Of a DNA stretch of 64,000 nt, positions 1 through 8,408 are shown one piece after another; position 1 is the stretch's first letter; every line of letters begins with the position of its first letter. Origin of the DNA: Roseibacillus sp. (GTDB lineage Bacteria > Verrucomicrobiota > Verrucomicrobiia > Verrucomicrobiales > Akkermansiaceae). The stretch covers positions 1 through 64,000 of the forward strand of contig NZAC01000034.1 in NCBI GenBank assembly GCA_002686085.1, in the 5' to 3' direction. The translations under genes and the position numbers were made by a program. The notes beneath the pieces were generated by a model, which did not search any database, had not been told where the DNA came from, and saw only the letters and a list, made by a program, of their open reading frames with translations.

Positions 1-1
1 A

Positions 2-1093
2 ACCTTCACCCTCCAGCCAGGACCGATCGCGGTTGATAACCCTGCTCTTTCCCTGATCGCCATGGAAGACTTTGGCGCACCAGATGGTGACGGTGATGAT
101 ACCGGGGACAACGACGGCAATGACGCTGGTGACAACGACGGTGATGATGCCGGGGACAACGACGGCGATGACGCTGGCGACAACGACGGTGATGATGCCG
201 GGGATAACGACGGCGATGATGCTGGTGACAACGACGGTGATGACGCTGGCGACAACGACGGCGATGATGCCGGTGACAACGACGGCGATGATGCTGGTGA
301 CAACGACGGCGATAACGCTGGCGACAACGACGGTGATGATGCTGGCGACAACGACGGTGATGACACTGGCGACAACGACGGCGATGACGCTGGCGACAAC
401 GACGGTGATGATGCCGGCGACAACGACGGTGATGATGCTGGCGACAACGACGGTGATGATGCTGGCGACAACGACGGCGATGATGCTGGCGACAACGACG
501 GCGACGGCGATGACGCTGGTGACAACGACGACGAGGGCGATGACGAAGACGGTCGTGAGCGGTGCTTCGGCCACGGTAAATTGCCTGAAATTCTTCAGCA
601 GTTCGACCTCAATGAGGACGGCCGCATTGATGAAGAAGAGAGACAAGCCGCCAAAGAAGCGCGTCGCCAGGCTCGGGCAGAGCGTCGTGCGGCTTTGATT
701 GAAGAATGGGACACCGATGGAGACGGTGAGCTCTCCAGAGAAGAGCGTAATGCCGCCCGCGAGGCCGCACGGGAAGAGCGCCGGGCCGCCCTTCAGGAGC
801 GCAGAGAGCAAATGTTCGCAGACGTGGCCGGAGAAGATGAGTGCCTTGACTGGGACGAGTTCCGGGATCTCAAGCCCTTCCGCAGGAAGCCAAGATGGTA
901 TGTGGCCGCGATCTTCAGACGCGTTGACACCAATGATGACGACTGCATCAGTTTTGAGGAATTCACCTCCCGGCTAACCCGCCAAGGCCACGGCCATCGG
1001 GGTCACCGGAGATGGAGCGCAGACCGAGACCGCCATCACGATGACGCCTCCCGCTCGCGGCGCCGCCGGTGGTGGAGTCGACGGGGTCGCTAA
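2..1093 (+). CDS. Acidic DNDGDDAG-repeat, EF-hand calcium-binding protein (5' end outside window)
   Basis: The frame is open from the left edge: it reads TFTLQPGPIAVDNPALSLIA before the first ATG at 62, so the ATG is probably internal and the true start lies upstream. The visible part has about 16 tandem 8-residue units (DNDGDDAG) plus one 10-residue variant, then an E/R-rich helical stretch carrying four EF-hand-like loops: DLNEDGRIDEEE, DTDGDGELSREE, a degenerate DVAGEDECLDWD, and DTNDDDCISFEE. Positions 1, 3, 5 and 12 of three loops carry the expected acidic or Asn ligands. The C-terminus is basic (RSRRRRWWSRRGR). The family is not recognised beyond this. A secreted or surface calcium-binding protein is inferred from composition; no signal peptide can be seen because the start is missing. 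A strong terminator follows. Confidence 0.8.
   Translation, partial: TFTLQPGPIAVDNPALSLIAMEDFGAPDGDGDDTGDNDGNDAGDNDGDDAGDNDGDDAGDNDGDDAGDNDGDDAGDNDGDDAGDNDGDDAGDNDGDDAGDNDGDNAGDNDGDDAGDNDGDDTGDNDGDDAGDNDGDDAGDNDGDDAGDNDGDDAGDNDGDDAGDNDGDGDDAGDNDDEGDDEDGRERCFGHGKLPEILQQFDLNEDGRIDEEERQAAKEARRQARAERRAALIEEWDTDGDGELSREERNAAREAAREERRAALQERREQMFADVAGEDECLDWDEFRDLKPFRRKPRWYVAAIFRRVDTNDDDCISFEEFTSRLTRQGHGHRGHRRWSADRDRHHDDASRSRRRRWWSRRGR
107..520 (+). repeat. 24-bp tandem coding repeats (DNDGDDAG)
   Basis: Sixteen in-frame 24-bp units run from 107 to 490, followed by one 30-bp unit (491-520). Units differ mostly at wobble positions (gat/gac, ggt/ggc, gct/gcc), while the protein unit is kept except for NDAG, DNAG and DDTG variants. 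The consensus codes for Asp, Asn and Gly as in calcium-binding loops. Confidence 0.95.
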
Positions 1094-1124
1094 TTTGTCC
1101 TCCGTGACGGTTCAATTTTGACAA

Positions 1125-1155
1125 AAGGGCAGCTCTACGGAGCTGCCCTTTTTTT
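1125..1155 (+). terminator. Intrinsic terminator after the EF-hand gene
   Basis: A perfect 9-bp stem GGGCAGCTC (1127-1135) and GAGCTGCCC (1140-1148) with a TACG loop is followed by seven T residues. It ends the EF-hand transcript and separates it from truA. Confidence 0.9.
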
Positions 1156-1252
1156 GAGGAATGCAAGGTTTCTGGATCCCGCTTTTCCCGGAAGGCTCCC
1201 TGAGAGAAAGTGTGTCCTTTTCAACAGGCCGGAATTCAGAGAGGAAGTGGCT

Positions 1253-2008
1253 GTGCGTATCAAAGTGACAGTCGCCTATGACGGAAGCCGCTTCGCGGGC
1301 TGGCAGATCCAGCCCAACGCAGACACCATCCAAGCCCGCATAGAGGAGGCTCTTGCGCTTATCGCAAAAGTTCCCGTGCGTGTTCATGGTTCTGGTCGCA
1401 CCGATGCCGGTGTTCACTCCCAGGGGCAGGTCGCTCATTTCGACGCTCCAGCGGAACTCACCATGAATCCAGTCAATTGGTTGGCAGCCTTGAACACCAA
1501 GTTACCTGCAACCATCAGGGTGCTGGAATGCGATGAGGTTAACCCCGATTTTCATGCCAGGTTTTCAGCCTCCTCAAAGACATATACCTACGAGCTCTCT
1601 ACCTCTCCGGTCCTCTCTCCCTTCCAAGCCAGCCGGGCGTGGCACCTCCCTCGGCAGCTTGACCCTGTCACCTTGGAACAGGCACTGGCGCTATTCGAGG
1701 GCAGACACGATTTCAAGGCATTCTCCGCCGTCCGGGGAAACGAAGATGAAGAAACAGACTATCGGAGAACTTTGAGCGAGTCCTCTCTGCGCCGTCTCCC
1801 GGAGGGCTATCTTCTCACCTTCACCGGGGAGGGATTCCTCTACAAAATGGTCCGGCTGCTCACCGGGGCTGCCGTCCAAACGGCTCAGGGATATTTTCGA
1901 CTCGATGATCTGGCGAGCCTCCTCGACCAAGAGCCGGAGCTTCCACGAGGCAAATCGCCTCTTTGCGCACCCCCTGACGGACTCTCTTTGGTCGAGGTTC
2001 GCTACTGA
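1253..2008 (+). CDS. truA: tRNA pseudouridine(38-40) synthase TruA
   Basis: This 251-residue protein makes pseudouridine at positions 38-40 of the tRNA anticodon stem-loop. The motif GSGRTDAGVH holds the catalytic Asp51, and the N-terminal VAYDGSRFAGWQIQPN block is typical of TruA. The start is taken at GTG 1253: a purine-rich GAGAGGAAG lies just upstream, the length fits the family (about 250-270 residues), and the longer open frame runs back into the terminator hairpin. It stands alone between two hairpins. Assignment is firm; only the start codon is a choice. Confidence 0.93.
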   Translation: MRIKVTVAYDGSRFAGWQIQPNADTIQARIEEALALIAKVPVRVHGSGRTDAGVHSQGQVAHFDAPAELTMNPVNWLAALNTKLPATIRVLECDEVNPDFHARFSASSKTYTYELSTSPVLSPFQASRAWHLPRQLDPVTLEQALALFEGRHDFKAFSAVRGNEDEETDYRRTLSESSLRRLPEGYLLTFTGEGFLYKMVRLLTGAAVQTAQGYFRLDDLASLLDQEPELPRGKSPLCAPPDGLSLVEVRY

Positions 2009-2014
2009 GACAGC

Positions 2015-2036
2015 CGGCCCCTCCAAGGAGGGGCCG
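2015..2036. terminator. GC-rich hairpin between convergent truA and porin genes
   Basis: CGGCCCCTCC (2015-2024) and GGAGGGGCCG (2027-2036) form a perfect 10-bp stem. Neither side has a T-run, so it may be a weak bidirectional terminator or a 3' stabilising hairpin. Confidence 0.5.
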
Positions 2037-2079
2037 CTTACTCGTCTGAGAAACAACTACATAAGAAAGTAGGCAGGAC

Positions 2080-3276
2080 CTAGAAGTAGGTCCGAAGAGC
2101 CAGCCACAAGGTAAGCGCGTCCACGTCCCCACCAGCCGTATCGAGGGTTTCCAACTCGATTCCAGTCATGATCTTGGCGTTGTGGCCACAGGCATAGTAA
2201 TTCAGTCCAGCATAAATACTGTGATGCTGATCGCCACGGCCGCCGCCGACATCCGCGTCATGGTTCCTTCTCAGATAGCGGGAATTGGTCGCAATTCCCT
2301 CTGCCTCATCTGCTCCCTGATAGGAGTAACGCACAACGGCCTCGATTTTATCGGTGAGGTCCCGGGATGCCATTGCCACGAAGCCCCAGAAATTCCCGCC
2401 TCGCTCGCCTGCTCCGTCATCACCATTATCTCCGAGGGTTCCCTGCAGAAGAATATCCCATCCGTTTTTCTCGGTGAGGTAGGCTAACGCGACAGCCCAC
2501 TCATAAAGGCCAACTTCGTTATCAGGAGTTCCGTGCGCGTCATTGTAGAGAAAGTCTGCAATAAGACTATCTCCGCTCTGAAGCTCCCAGCTGCCGTTTG
2601 CATATAAGGCGAGACCATCTGTTTCGCCGGATAGCTCCGGGGTATCCTCGGTGCTGAAGATTCCGAGCGTTCCTGAGAAATTATCTTTGGATTTCTCGAG
2701 AGTGATCCCGGAGAGCCGCGCTGGATAGACCTTGTTGGCTACCGCGGATCTCTCAACGGTCTTGATCTTCTTAGACGAAGTATGGACTTCATTGCTCATG
2801 GTCACCTTATGGCGTCCCACGCTGACGTTCACTCCATCAAGTGCTCCACCGCCGAGAAGAGCCCCTGCATCAAAAGAGATAAGCGCAACATCGAGGCTCT
2901 GGTATCCAAAATCACGGGACCCTCCCTTTGGCTTCCCGTCGCTCACGAAGTTGGCATTCGCCTTAAGCTTGAAGTGCTTAAGAATCTGGACCTGCGTTCC
3001 GAGTCGGAACCTGCGGAACTCATCAAAGGTCTCGGAGTCATCTACCCCGTTGACTCCATCGATGTCAGTCGATGCGAACTGCACCTGAGCGCGCCCGAAA
3101 AACTTGACGGCCTGAATCAGCATGGCGTCATCATTGGAATAAATCGGAGATCCAAGATCTTCGGTAAGAAGGCGGCACCAATCTCCTCCATTAGACCCGT
3201 CCGCCGCGAGGGCTGGGAGAGCGGAGGTAGTAAGGGCCGCAAGAATTGAAGTCGTCAACTGCTTGGGTTTGTTCAT
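2080..3276 (-). CDS. Phosphate-selective porin O/P-like outer-membrane porin
   Basis: The 398-residue protein has a signal peptide (MNKPKQLTTSILAALTTSALPALA) and then a barrel-like sequence of alternating polar and hydrophobic strands. It ends in LALRTYF; a C-terminal Phe is the usual signal for outer-membrane barrel insertion. Blocks such as AVKFFGRAQVQFAS, FRRFRLGTQVQILKHFKLKANANF and GRHKVTMSNEVHTS resemble the OprO/OprP porin superfamily. Substrate specificity cannot be read from sequence. The gene is monocistronic, with a leader of more than 200 nt that contains a terminator-like hairpin, so its expression may be attenuated (see separate entries). Confidence 0.78.
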   Translation of the reverse strand: MNKPKQLTTSILAALTTSALPALAADGSNGGDWCRLLTEDLGSPIYSNDDAMLIQAVKFFGRAQVQFASTDIDGVNGVDDSETFDEFRRFRLGTQVQILKHFKLKANANFVSDGKPKGGSRDFGYQSLDVALISFDAGALLGGGALDGVNVSVGRHKVTMSNEVHTSSKKIKTVERSAVANKVYPARLSGITLEKSKDNFSGTLGIFSTEDTPELSGETDGLALYANGSWELQSGDSLIADFLYNDAHGTPDNEVGLYEWAVALAYLTEKNGWDILLQGTLGDNGDDGAGERGGNFWGFVAMASRDLTDKIEAVVRYSYQGADEAEGIATNSRYLRRNHDADVGGGRGDQHHSIYAGLNYYACGHNAKIMTGIELETLDTAGGDVDALTLWLALRTYF

Positions 3277-3316
3277 CTGGTATATATGGAATGGTTATCT
3301 GTGATTAGCATTATTC

Positions 3317-3331
3317 GAGTGCCAGGCACTC
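3317..3331. promoter_or_regulatory. 7-bp dyad in the porin leader
   Basis: GAGTGCC-A-GGCACTC is a perfect inverted repeat 41 nt upstream of the porin start codon. It could be an operator or a small RNA hairpin; nothing decides between them. Confidence 0.4.
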
Positions 3332-3340
3332 CCTAGAAAC

Positions 3341-3391
3341 AAAAAACCGCAGGCCCACTAGAGATAAGCGAGACCCTGCGGCTGGATGCCG
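3341..3391 (-). promoter_or_regulatory. Candidate transcription attenuator in the porin leader
   Basis: On the minus strand CCGCAGG (3381-3375) and CCTGCGG (3353-3347) form a stem followed directly by six T residues, an intrinsic terminator located 65 nt before the porin ATG. A competing hairpin CGGC-ATCCA-GCCG (3391-3379) uses three bases of the terminator's 5' arm, so the two cannot form together. This is the layout of a riboswitch or attenuator. I compared it by eye with several known classes and found no match. Alternatively it terminates a separate small RNA. Confidence 0.5.
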
Positions 3392-3513
3392 TTTCGCTGA
3401 ACGCCGACCGACGTTCGGTTCTCAATTCTCGCTTTCGCCTCATGGATACGCAGTGTTCTGCTGGAAGTAAGGCCACGGGATACCCATCCGGAAAGGAGAA
3501 GGGAAGTCATATT

Positions 3514-3539
3514 CTTACTCACTTCTGCAGCTTACTCAC
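3514..3539 (-). promoter_or_regulatory. Pair of 9-bp direct repeats upstream of the porin
   Basis: GTGAGTAAG (minus strand) occurs twice, at 3531-3539 and 3514-3522, with a 17-bp period. Such spacing is compatible with a dimeric activator binding one DNA face. It lies about 240 bp upstream of the porin start, before the candidate attenuator. The rest of the 3277-3672 gap shows no gene. Confidence 0.35.
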
Positions 3540-3672
3540 AACCGGGCAATTTATGGCCCTTTTTGTGTGTCTTATTCGTCACAGGGAAGAAGGGTGTCCC
3601 ACCTCACCGAAAGAGTAAGGCCTCTGTCCACACCAAGGGCACCCTTGCCATGTAGTCGTGGACGAGGACCAC

Positions 3673-6519
3673 CTACTTCACTTCGATCCGGTAAGTCCCG
3701 GATTGGATCACATTTAAGGTGATCTTCTCTTTCTTGTCCGTCTGTAGGAATCCACCGGGAAACCGGTTATCCGCCCCAAGCGCCTTTCCGTCAACGAGGA
3801 GCTTGGACGCAGGGCCCATCGGTAACCGCACGGTCGCGGTCGTCTGAACCGGTATCGTAAAGACGTAGAGAAGTCCCCCGCCCTCCAAGCGGTTCCATTG
3901 CACCTGAATGCGGCCCCGCACGGAGTCATAATGAGCTTTGACCCAGCTTATAGACGTGCCTTCGCTCCCTTCCGGCTGGCTTTGTGGAATCCACGGCTCC
4001 AAGCGGATCCGCTGGAAGCCAGGGATCGTCGTGTCAATGCCCGCCAACTTGGCCATCAGCCAACCACTGACCGCGGAAAAGCTCTGGTTAAGCCCTGCGG
4101 CTCCTGGCGCTCGGTTCTTTCCGGCGGGCCCCCATCCCCTCTGCAGCGTCGTGTCGCCCAGCTTTACTCCATATCCCCACGACGGGAATTTTGAGGTCTG
4201 GAGAATCTTGAGTGCCGTATCATGATTCCCAGTCCAGGTCAGCACGGGGAGAAGGGACTTTGTCCCAAGCGCTCCACTCGTCACTCCGCTCGTTTCCGCG
4301 GTCTCCTTTGCTGCAAGGAGCGCGAGGAGGTCGCTGGTCACCTTGGTTTTTGAGGAATCGGTCAGAAGACCATACCGAAGGGCGAGCACGTGGGCCGTCT
4401 GGGACCTTACCTTCAGACTCCCATCTTCCTTGACGAACAATTTTCGGAAATCCGCCTGAAGCTCCCCGAAGGTCCTGTTGTAAGAGAGGTGGTTGATGGG
4501 GTTTCCTGCCACTCGTGACATCTCCGCCATGAGCCGAAAGTTCAAGGCGAGCATCGCGAGATCGATAAACCTCGTCGATGTTGGATCGTTGTAGTGCATC
4601 ACGTCTCCCTCACTGATTCCAAAGGCTCTCCCCCGTAAGGCCCGGTAGGCATCATAACGAGCTTGCAGGTATTTCTTCATCGCACTCCAGTTCTCCTTCA
4701 CCACCTCGCCATCTCCATACATCCACCAGTGATCAAACACAGCGTGAATGCCCGCATCGGAGAATCCCGCACCGTGAGAGACTCTCCCTGAGGCAAAGGG
4801 AAAAGGAGCATATCTACGATAGTAGCCCTGCTTGTCCCGGGCACCCCGCATGGTGGTAAACCACTGGCGCAGGAACCCCGCGTTATCGGCATGATAGCAG
4901 GCGGATCTCGCGGAGAGTTGAACGGGGCCAAGAGCGCCCATACGTTCATTCACCTTCTCAGAGGTGGAAGGCAGGCCAATCCAGTTCGCTCGCTGGGTCC
5001 AGAGACAGCTCTGGTAGATTTTGTTGACCTGCTCATCACTGCATTCGAAACCACTTGTTAGCGGAGTATCGCTGTGAGTCACCAGTCCGGTAAGAAATCC
5101 GGCTTCCGGCGTTTCCAGTAATCCTTCTACTTCCGCGAAGCGAAAGGTGTGCAGAGTAAACTTCGGCGCCCATTCTTCCACTCCCTCTCCCTTGCACACA
5201 TAGGTGTCTGTCGCTCTTTCACTCCTCCCAAGATCACCATCAAAGTCACCCTCCGTAACTCCGTATCGAATGATGAGCTTTTGTCCCTTCTTCATTCCCT
5301 CTCCCTCTAAGCGCACGTTCCCGGTAAAGTTCTGGCCGAAATCAAAACGGTAGCACTGAGGACGAGGCTCGCTGACTTCAACCGCCTTCCTTTCTTCGAT
5401 GATCCGAATGGGGGGGGCAGCATAACTCTGCAAGACCTTTGGCCTGACAAACCCGACCTCCGCAACCCGGCGGCCTTTACCGTCATTGAATGGTGCCTTC
5501 ACAGATTGATTGGAGGACGCTTCCACGCTCTGACCCCATTCCTTGTCATCGTAGGCGGGCTGCGACCAATTCGTGAGTTCCCGGGTGGCGTCATAGCCCT
5601 CACCCATCAGCGGGTCAGCCTCGAACTCTGGCCCGGTAGTCACTTTCCACGTGGGATCACTGGTGACAATCCGCGATGTTCCGTCCTCGTAGTGGAGATG
5701 CAGTTGCACGAGCAGCGCCGGAGTCTTGCCATAGAGGTTTCGACCTGTCCCAAAGGGCCCGAACCTTTTCCTTTTCGCCGAGCCTAAATAGCCGCAATAC
5801 CACCCGTCTGCCACAATTGCACCGAGGCAGTTGGAACCCGCAACGACCTTGGAACTCACATCGTGACTCACGTAGTTGGCCCTCGCCTGATAGTCACTCC
5901 ATCCCGGGGCCAGAAGGGAATCCCCTATTCGTTCCCCATTCAGGTAGAGCTCCAGCGCCCCCAGTGAACTTGCATACAATTGCGCTCTCGCCACTTTCTT
6001 GCCTGCGTCAAACGCCTTCCGGTAATACCGAGGGGCGGGAAGGGACAGCTCACCGGGGTTCCGGTGCAGAGGGGTCTCATCGTTATGGGAAATCCAGTCA
6101 GCCTTCCAGTCAGCCTGTCCAAGCATTCCAACGGTGAAGTGAGCGACGCTGCTCCAGGGAGAAGGCTCATCGTTCTCATCCCACACTCGGACCTTCCAGA
6201 AAACCCGCTGCCGGGAAACGAGTTTCTCAGCACCTTTGTAAAAGATCAGATGGTTTTCGAGGCTAGCTTGCTTCCCGGTATCCCAAAGGTCTCCTTCCTC
6301 CCGATCAAGGGCATCCGGAGAACTGGACGCAATGATCCTGTAGGCTCGTTGCGTCTTTCCCTTCTTGGTGGATTTAAGGTGCCAACTCAGGCGGGGAAGC
6401 TCGGCATGTAGAGCACTGGGATTGATCTGGTGCTCGCAGGCCAGTTTCGAGACCTCCAAGTCTGCACCGAACAGCAGGGAAGGAGTAAGGGCGGTGATAA
6501 ATACGATCAGGTTTCTCAT
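3673..6519 (-). CDS. Secreted alpha-L-rhamnosidase, GH78 family
   Basis: The 948-residue enzyme is predicted to remove terminal alpha-L-rhamnose from plant or algal glycans. The start at 6519 gives a clear signal peptide (MRNLIVFITALTPSLLFGA); the frame extends 24 codons upstream without a signal-like start. After an N-terminal fibronectin-like part (LSWHLKSTKKGKTQRAYRI), a lectin-like domain follows (LNGERIGDSLLAPGWSDY, VADGWYCGYLG). The (alpha/alpha)6 catalytic barrel contains NERMGALGPVQL near residues 523-534, matching the acidic catalytic loop of GH78. The C-terminal beta domain ends in IRLEPWIP and TATVRLPMG. It is a single gene. Family assignment is firm; the exact substrate is not known. 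Confidence 0.9.
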   Translation of the reverse strand: MRNLIVFITALTPSLLFGADLEVSKLACEHQINPSALHAELPRLSWHLKSTKKGKTQRAYRIIASSSPDALDREEGDLWDTGKQASLENHLIFYKGAEKLVSRQRVFWKVRVWDENDEPSPWSSVAHFTVGMLGQADWKADWISHNDETPLHRNPGELSLPAPRYYRKAFDAGKKVARAQLYASSLGALELYLNGERIGDSLLAPGWSDYQARANYVSHDVSSKVVAGSNCLGAIVADGWYCGYLGSAKRKRFGPFGTGRNLYGKTPALLVQLHLHYEDGTSRIVTSDPTWKVTTGPEFEADPLMGEGYDATRELTNWSQPAYDDKEWGQSVEASSNQSVKAPFNDGKGRRVAEVGFVRPKVLQSYAAPPIRIIEERKAVEVSEPRPQCYRFDFGQNFTGNVRLEGEGMKKGQKLIIRYGVTEGDFDGDLGRSERATDTYVCKGEGVEEWAPKFTLHTFRFAEVEGLLETPEAGFLTGLVTHSDTPLTSGFECSDEQVNKIYQSCLWTQRANWIGLPSTSEKVNERMGALGPVQLSARSACYHADNAGFLRQWFTTMRGARDKQGYYRRYAPFPFASGRVSHGAGFSDAGIHAVFDHWWMYGDGEVVKENWSAMKKYLQARYDAYRALRGRAFGISEGDVMHYNDPTSTRFIDLAMLALNFRLMAEMSRVAGNPINHLSYNRTFGELQADFRKLFVKEDGSLKVRSQTAHVLALRYGLLTDSSKTKVTSDLLALLAAKETAETSGVTSGALGTKSLLPVLTWTGNHDTALKILQTSKFPSWGYGVKLGDTTLQRGWGPAGKNRAPGAAGLNQSFSAVSGWLMAKLAGIDTTIPGFQRIRLEPWIPQSQPEGSEGTSISWVKAHYDSVRGRIQVQWNRLEGGGLLYVFTIPVQTTATVRLPMGPASKLLVDGKALGADNRFPGGFLQTDKKEKITLNVIQSGTYRIEVK

Positions 6520-6644
6520 GGCGCGATCAGGAGAGGGGTGTATCTCGCTGCGATCGCAAGAGAACAGCAGGTCACGTGGTTCGGCAAGCACCTCCTACGA
6601 CACATTGGGCATCTCAGGAGGCCCCCCAGTCCCGGAGACTTGTC

Positions 6645-6678
6645 CAAAAAAATACCTGCCGGTCTTTCGACCGGCAGG
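6645..6678 (-). terminator. Intrinsic terminator after the PEP-CTERM gene
   Basis: CCTGCCGGTC (6655-6664) and GACCGGCAGG (6669-6678) form a perfect 10-bp stem with a TTTC loop. On the minus strand it is followed by a run of T (A residues 6645-6652 on plus). It sits downstream of the gene at 6720-7328. Confidence 0.9.
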
Positions 6679-6719
6679 CACTAAAAAAACGACCTAGGTT
6701 CTGAGAACCTGGTTCACCC

Positions 6720-7328
6720 TTACCGCCTGCGGCGGATCAGGAGCGACAGACCGGCGAGGCCAATAAGAAGGCTGCTGGAAGGCTCCGGAATGGCAGCGAG
6801 CCTGAGCGCCGGGTTTTGACGCGGGATAGTCGCTGGCTGGAATGTGAAGGTGTCGAAATCCCCAAGGAATGGAGTTGCTGTAGCGTTGTTCACGAAAATC
6901 GTTGAAACTGCAGGCTCTGAAGTTGGGAAAGACCCAATCTCAAGAATTGCTGCTTCAGTCGAACTCGCAAGATCAGCTCCGTTACCGATCACAAGGTGAA
7001 TTGGTCCCGAGAACCCAGTGGTGGTGATATCTGCTCCGTTGTTGGAGAAGTTATATACCCCGCTGAAGATCGTCTGGGTGCCAACTGTGCCAGTTGCTCC
7101 ATCGAACACGCTAAAAGCTGCGTCAAGGTCTGCCCCTGAGGACAGCGTTGCGAGCTGGGCAACATCGAAGGTGCCGATGGCAGCAAATCCGCCTTCAACC
7201 GCTGCTCCGCTGTTGTCCACTACAGACTGGGTGTTAACCGGTCCCTGGTTGTTAGTCACCGTGATGCTGGCTCCAAAAGCGGAGACCGACATGGCGGCGA
7301 GGGTAGCTACTACGTGCTTCAATTTCAT
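6720..7328 (-). CDS. PEP-CTERM sorting-domain protein
   Basis: The 202-residue protein has an N-terminal signal peptide (MKLKHVVATLAAMSVSAFGA) and ends with the PEP-CTERM tripartite signal: IPEPSSS, a hydrophobic stretch (LLIGLAGLSLLI), and RRRR. Such proteins are processed by exosortase and exported to the surface or matrix. The middle part is low in charged residues and rich in Thr, Asn, Gly and Ala, with no recognised domain. No exosortase gene lies in this window. It has its own strong terminator. Confidence 0.88.
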   Translation of the reverse strand: MKLKHVVATLAAMSVSAFGASITVTNNQGPVNTQSVVDNSGAAVEGGFAAIGTFDVAQLATLSSGADLDAAFSVFDGATGTVGTQTIFSGVYNFSNNGADITTTGFSGPIHLVIGNGADLASSTEAAILEIGSFPTSEPAVSTIFVNNATATPFLGDFDTFTFQPATIPRQNPALRLAAIPEPSSSLLIGLAGLSLLIRRRR

Positions 7329-7412
7329 GTGGGTAGTAATAATGAGTTTATTATGGAGAGAGAATCACAGGAGCAGGGAGGCTTGGCCTCGACTGCTCCC
7401 GCAGAAGATTTC

Positions 7413-8408
7413 CTAGAGGTCAGCGTAGAAGGCTGGAGGAGTGACAGTCGCATTGAACGCGGCGCCAGTTCCGTTCTGGCTGATGATGATCCCGGAGGTC
7501 AGCTCAACATCGCCTGCAGCTGCGAAGGTCGCGGAGTTCAGCCATCCGTCAAACCCTGCGAGGGTTGAGAAGAAGTACTGGTCGTAGCCACTTGCGTCAG
7601 CCTTGGGAAGATACACGGTATCAGCCTCAGACGGGTCAGCATTGGCGGAAGCACTCACACTGTCGGCCAGTCCGCTGTTGCCGAGAGTGGCTCCAACAGG
7701 GTAAGCGGTACCGAGGTAAGTGAACGCGTCACTCACTGGAAGGTTCGTGCTGGTGGTCTTCACCATGCCGGTCACAACGAGCGAAATGTCGTCGGCGCCC
7801 TTCTCGTTGACGATCAGACCGTCGACGTAGTTCAGAGGCAGGTCGGTGGCATCGGCAAATGTTCCTGCGTCAAGCCAGCCGCTGAATCCAGCGAGGGTGG
7901 AGTAGAACACCTGAGTGAATCCGCTCCCGTTAGGGACGTAGATGACACTAGCCTCGGAGGGGTCTGCGTTCGCAGAGGAGGTAAGCCCAGCGGAGTTGTC
8001 TGCACCAAACACGTCACCAATTGTCTTGGCGGCACGGATGGTGTAGTCGGATGCGTCAGCTGCTTCGACACCAGCAAGACCGGTGAGGTCGCTTCCGCTC
8101 CAAGCGTCAACCTCGATAACGGTTCCGGAGTCGGCGATCTCAACGAGGTAGCGCTTACCTGCAGTGAGAACGTCCGTAAAGTTTACGTCGTTGTCTGTGA
8201 GACTGTCGCCGGTGTTGGCGTCAAATGTTCCAGATACTACCTGTGGCTCGTGAAGACGAAGGCCAAGGACGTTGAATTTGCCCGCGTTGATGGTGAGCGT
8301 CTCGTAACCGCCTGCGCCTGATACCGCCGACTGTGAGAAGGCTGAACCAGCGAGGAAGCTAAGTGAACCGGCAACCAGTGCCGCTTTTTTTAGTGTCGTT
8401 GCTTTCAT
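7413..8408 (-). CDS. Secreted Verrucomicrobia paralogous-family protein (TIGR02597-like) with internal duplication
   Basis: The 331-residue protein starts with a signal peptide (MKATTLKKAALVAGSLSFLAGSAFS). Its second half contains two related units. Each has SANADPSEA, then a (V)Y(V/L)P segment, Q(V/Y)F(Y/F)STLAGF, GWL and TFA. The block LPVSDAFTYLGTAYPVGATL lies between them. I recall this pattern from a paralogous family of secreted Verrucomicrobia proteins (TIGR02597), whose function is not known. There is no PEP-CTERM tail. It is monocistronic, with a long upstream region holding nested inverted repeats. Confidence 0.75.
   Translation of the reverse strand: MKATTLKKAALVAGSLSFLAGSAFSQSAVSGAGGYETLTINAGKFNVLGLRLHEPQVVSGTFDANTGDSLTDNDVNFTDVLTAGKRYLVEIADSGTVIEVDAWSGSDLTGLAGVEAADASDYTIRAAKTIGDVFGADNSAGLTSSANADPSEASVIYVPNGSGFTQVFYSTLAGFSGWLDAGTFADATDLPLNYVDGLIVNEKGADDISLVVTGMVKTTSTNLPVSDAFTYLGTAYPVGATLGNSGLADSVSASANADPSEADTVYLPKADASGYDQYFFSTLAGFDGWLNSATFAAAGDVELTSGIIISQNGTGAAFNATVTPPAFYADL

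Noticed and set aside
107-520. CRISPR array
   Set aside because: Units are directly adjacent, in frame and without spacers; they encode a peptide repeat.
72-698. Open frame encoding TTTVMM-type repeats
   Set aside because: It is the +1 frame of the DNDGDDAG repeats and has no independent support.
1118-1252. Longer TruA reading frame
   Set aside because: It starts in or before the terminator hairpin and has no TruA-like sequence; GTG 1253 has a better ribosome-binding site.
3421-3500. Glutamine-riboswitch-like GGAAGTAAGG on the plus strand
   Set aside because: Only a few bases match, and no plus-strand gene lies downstream.
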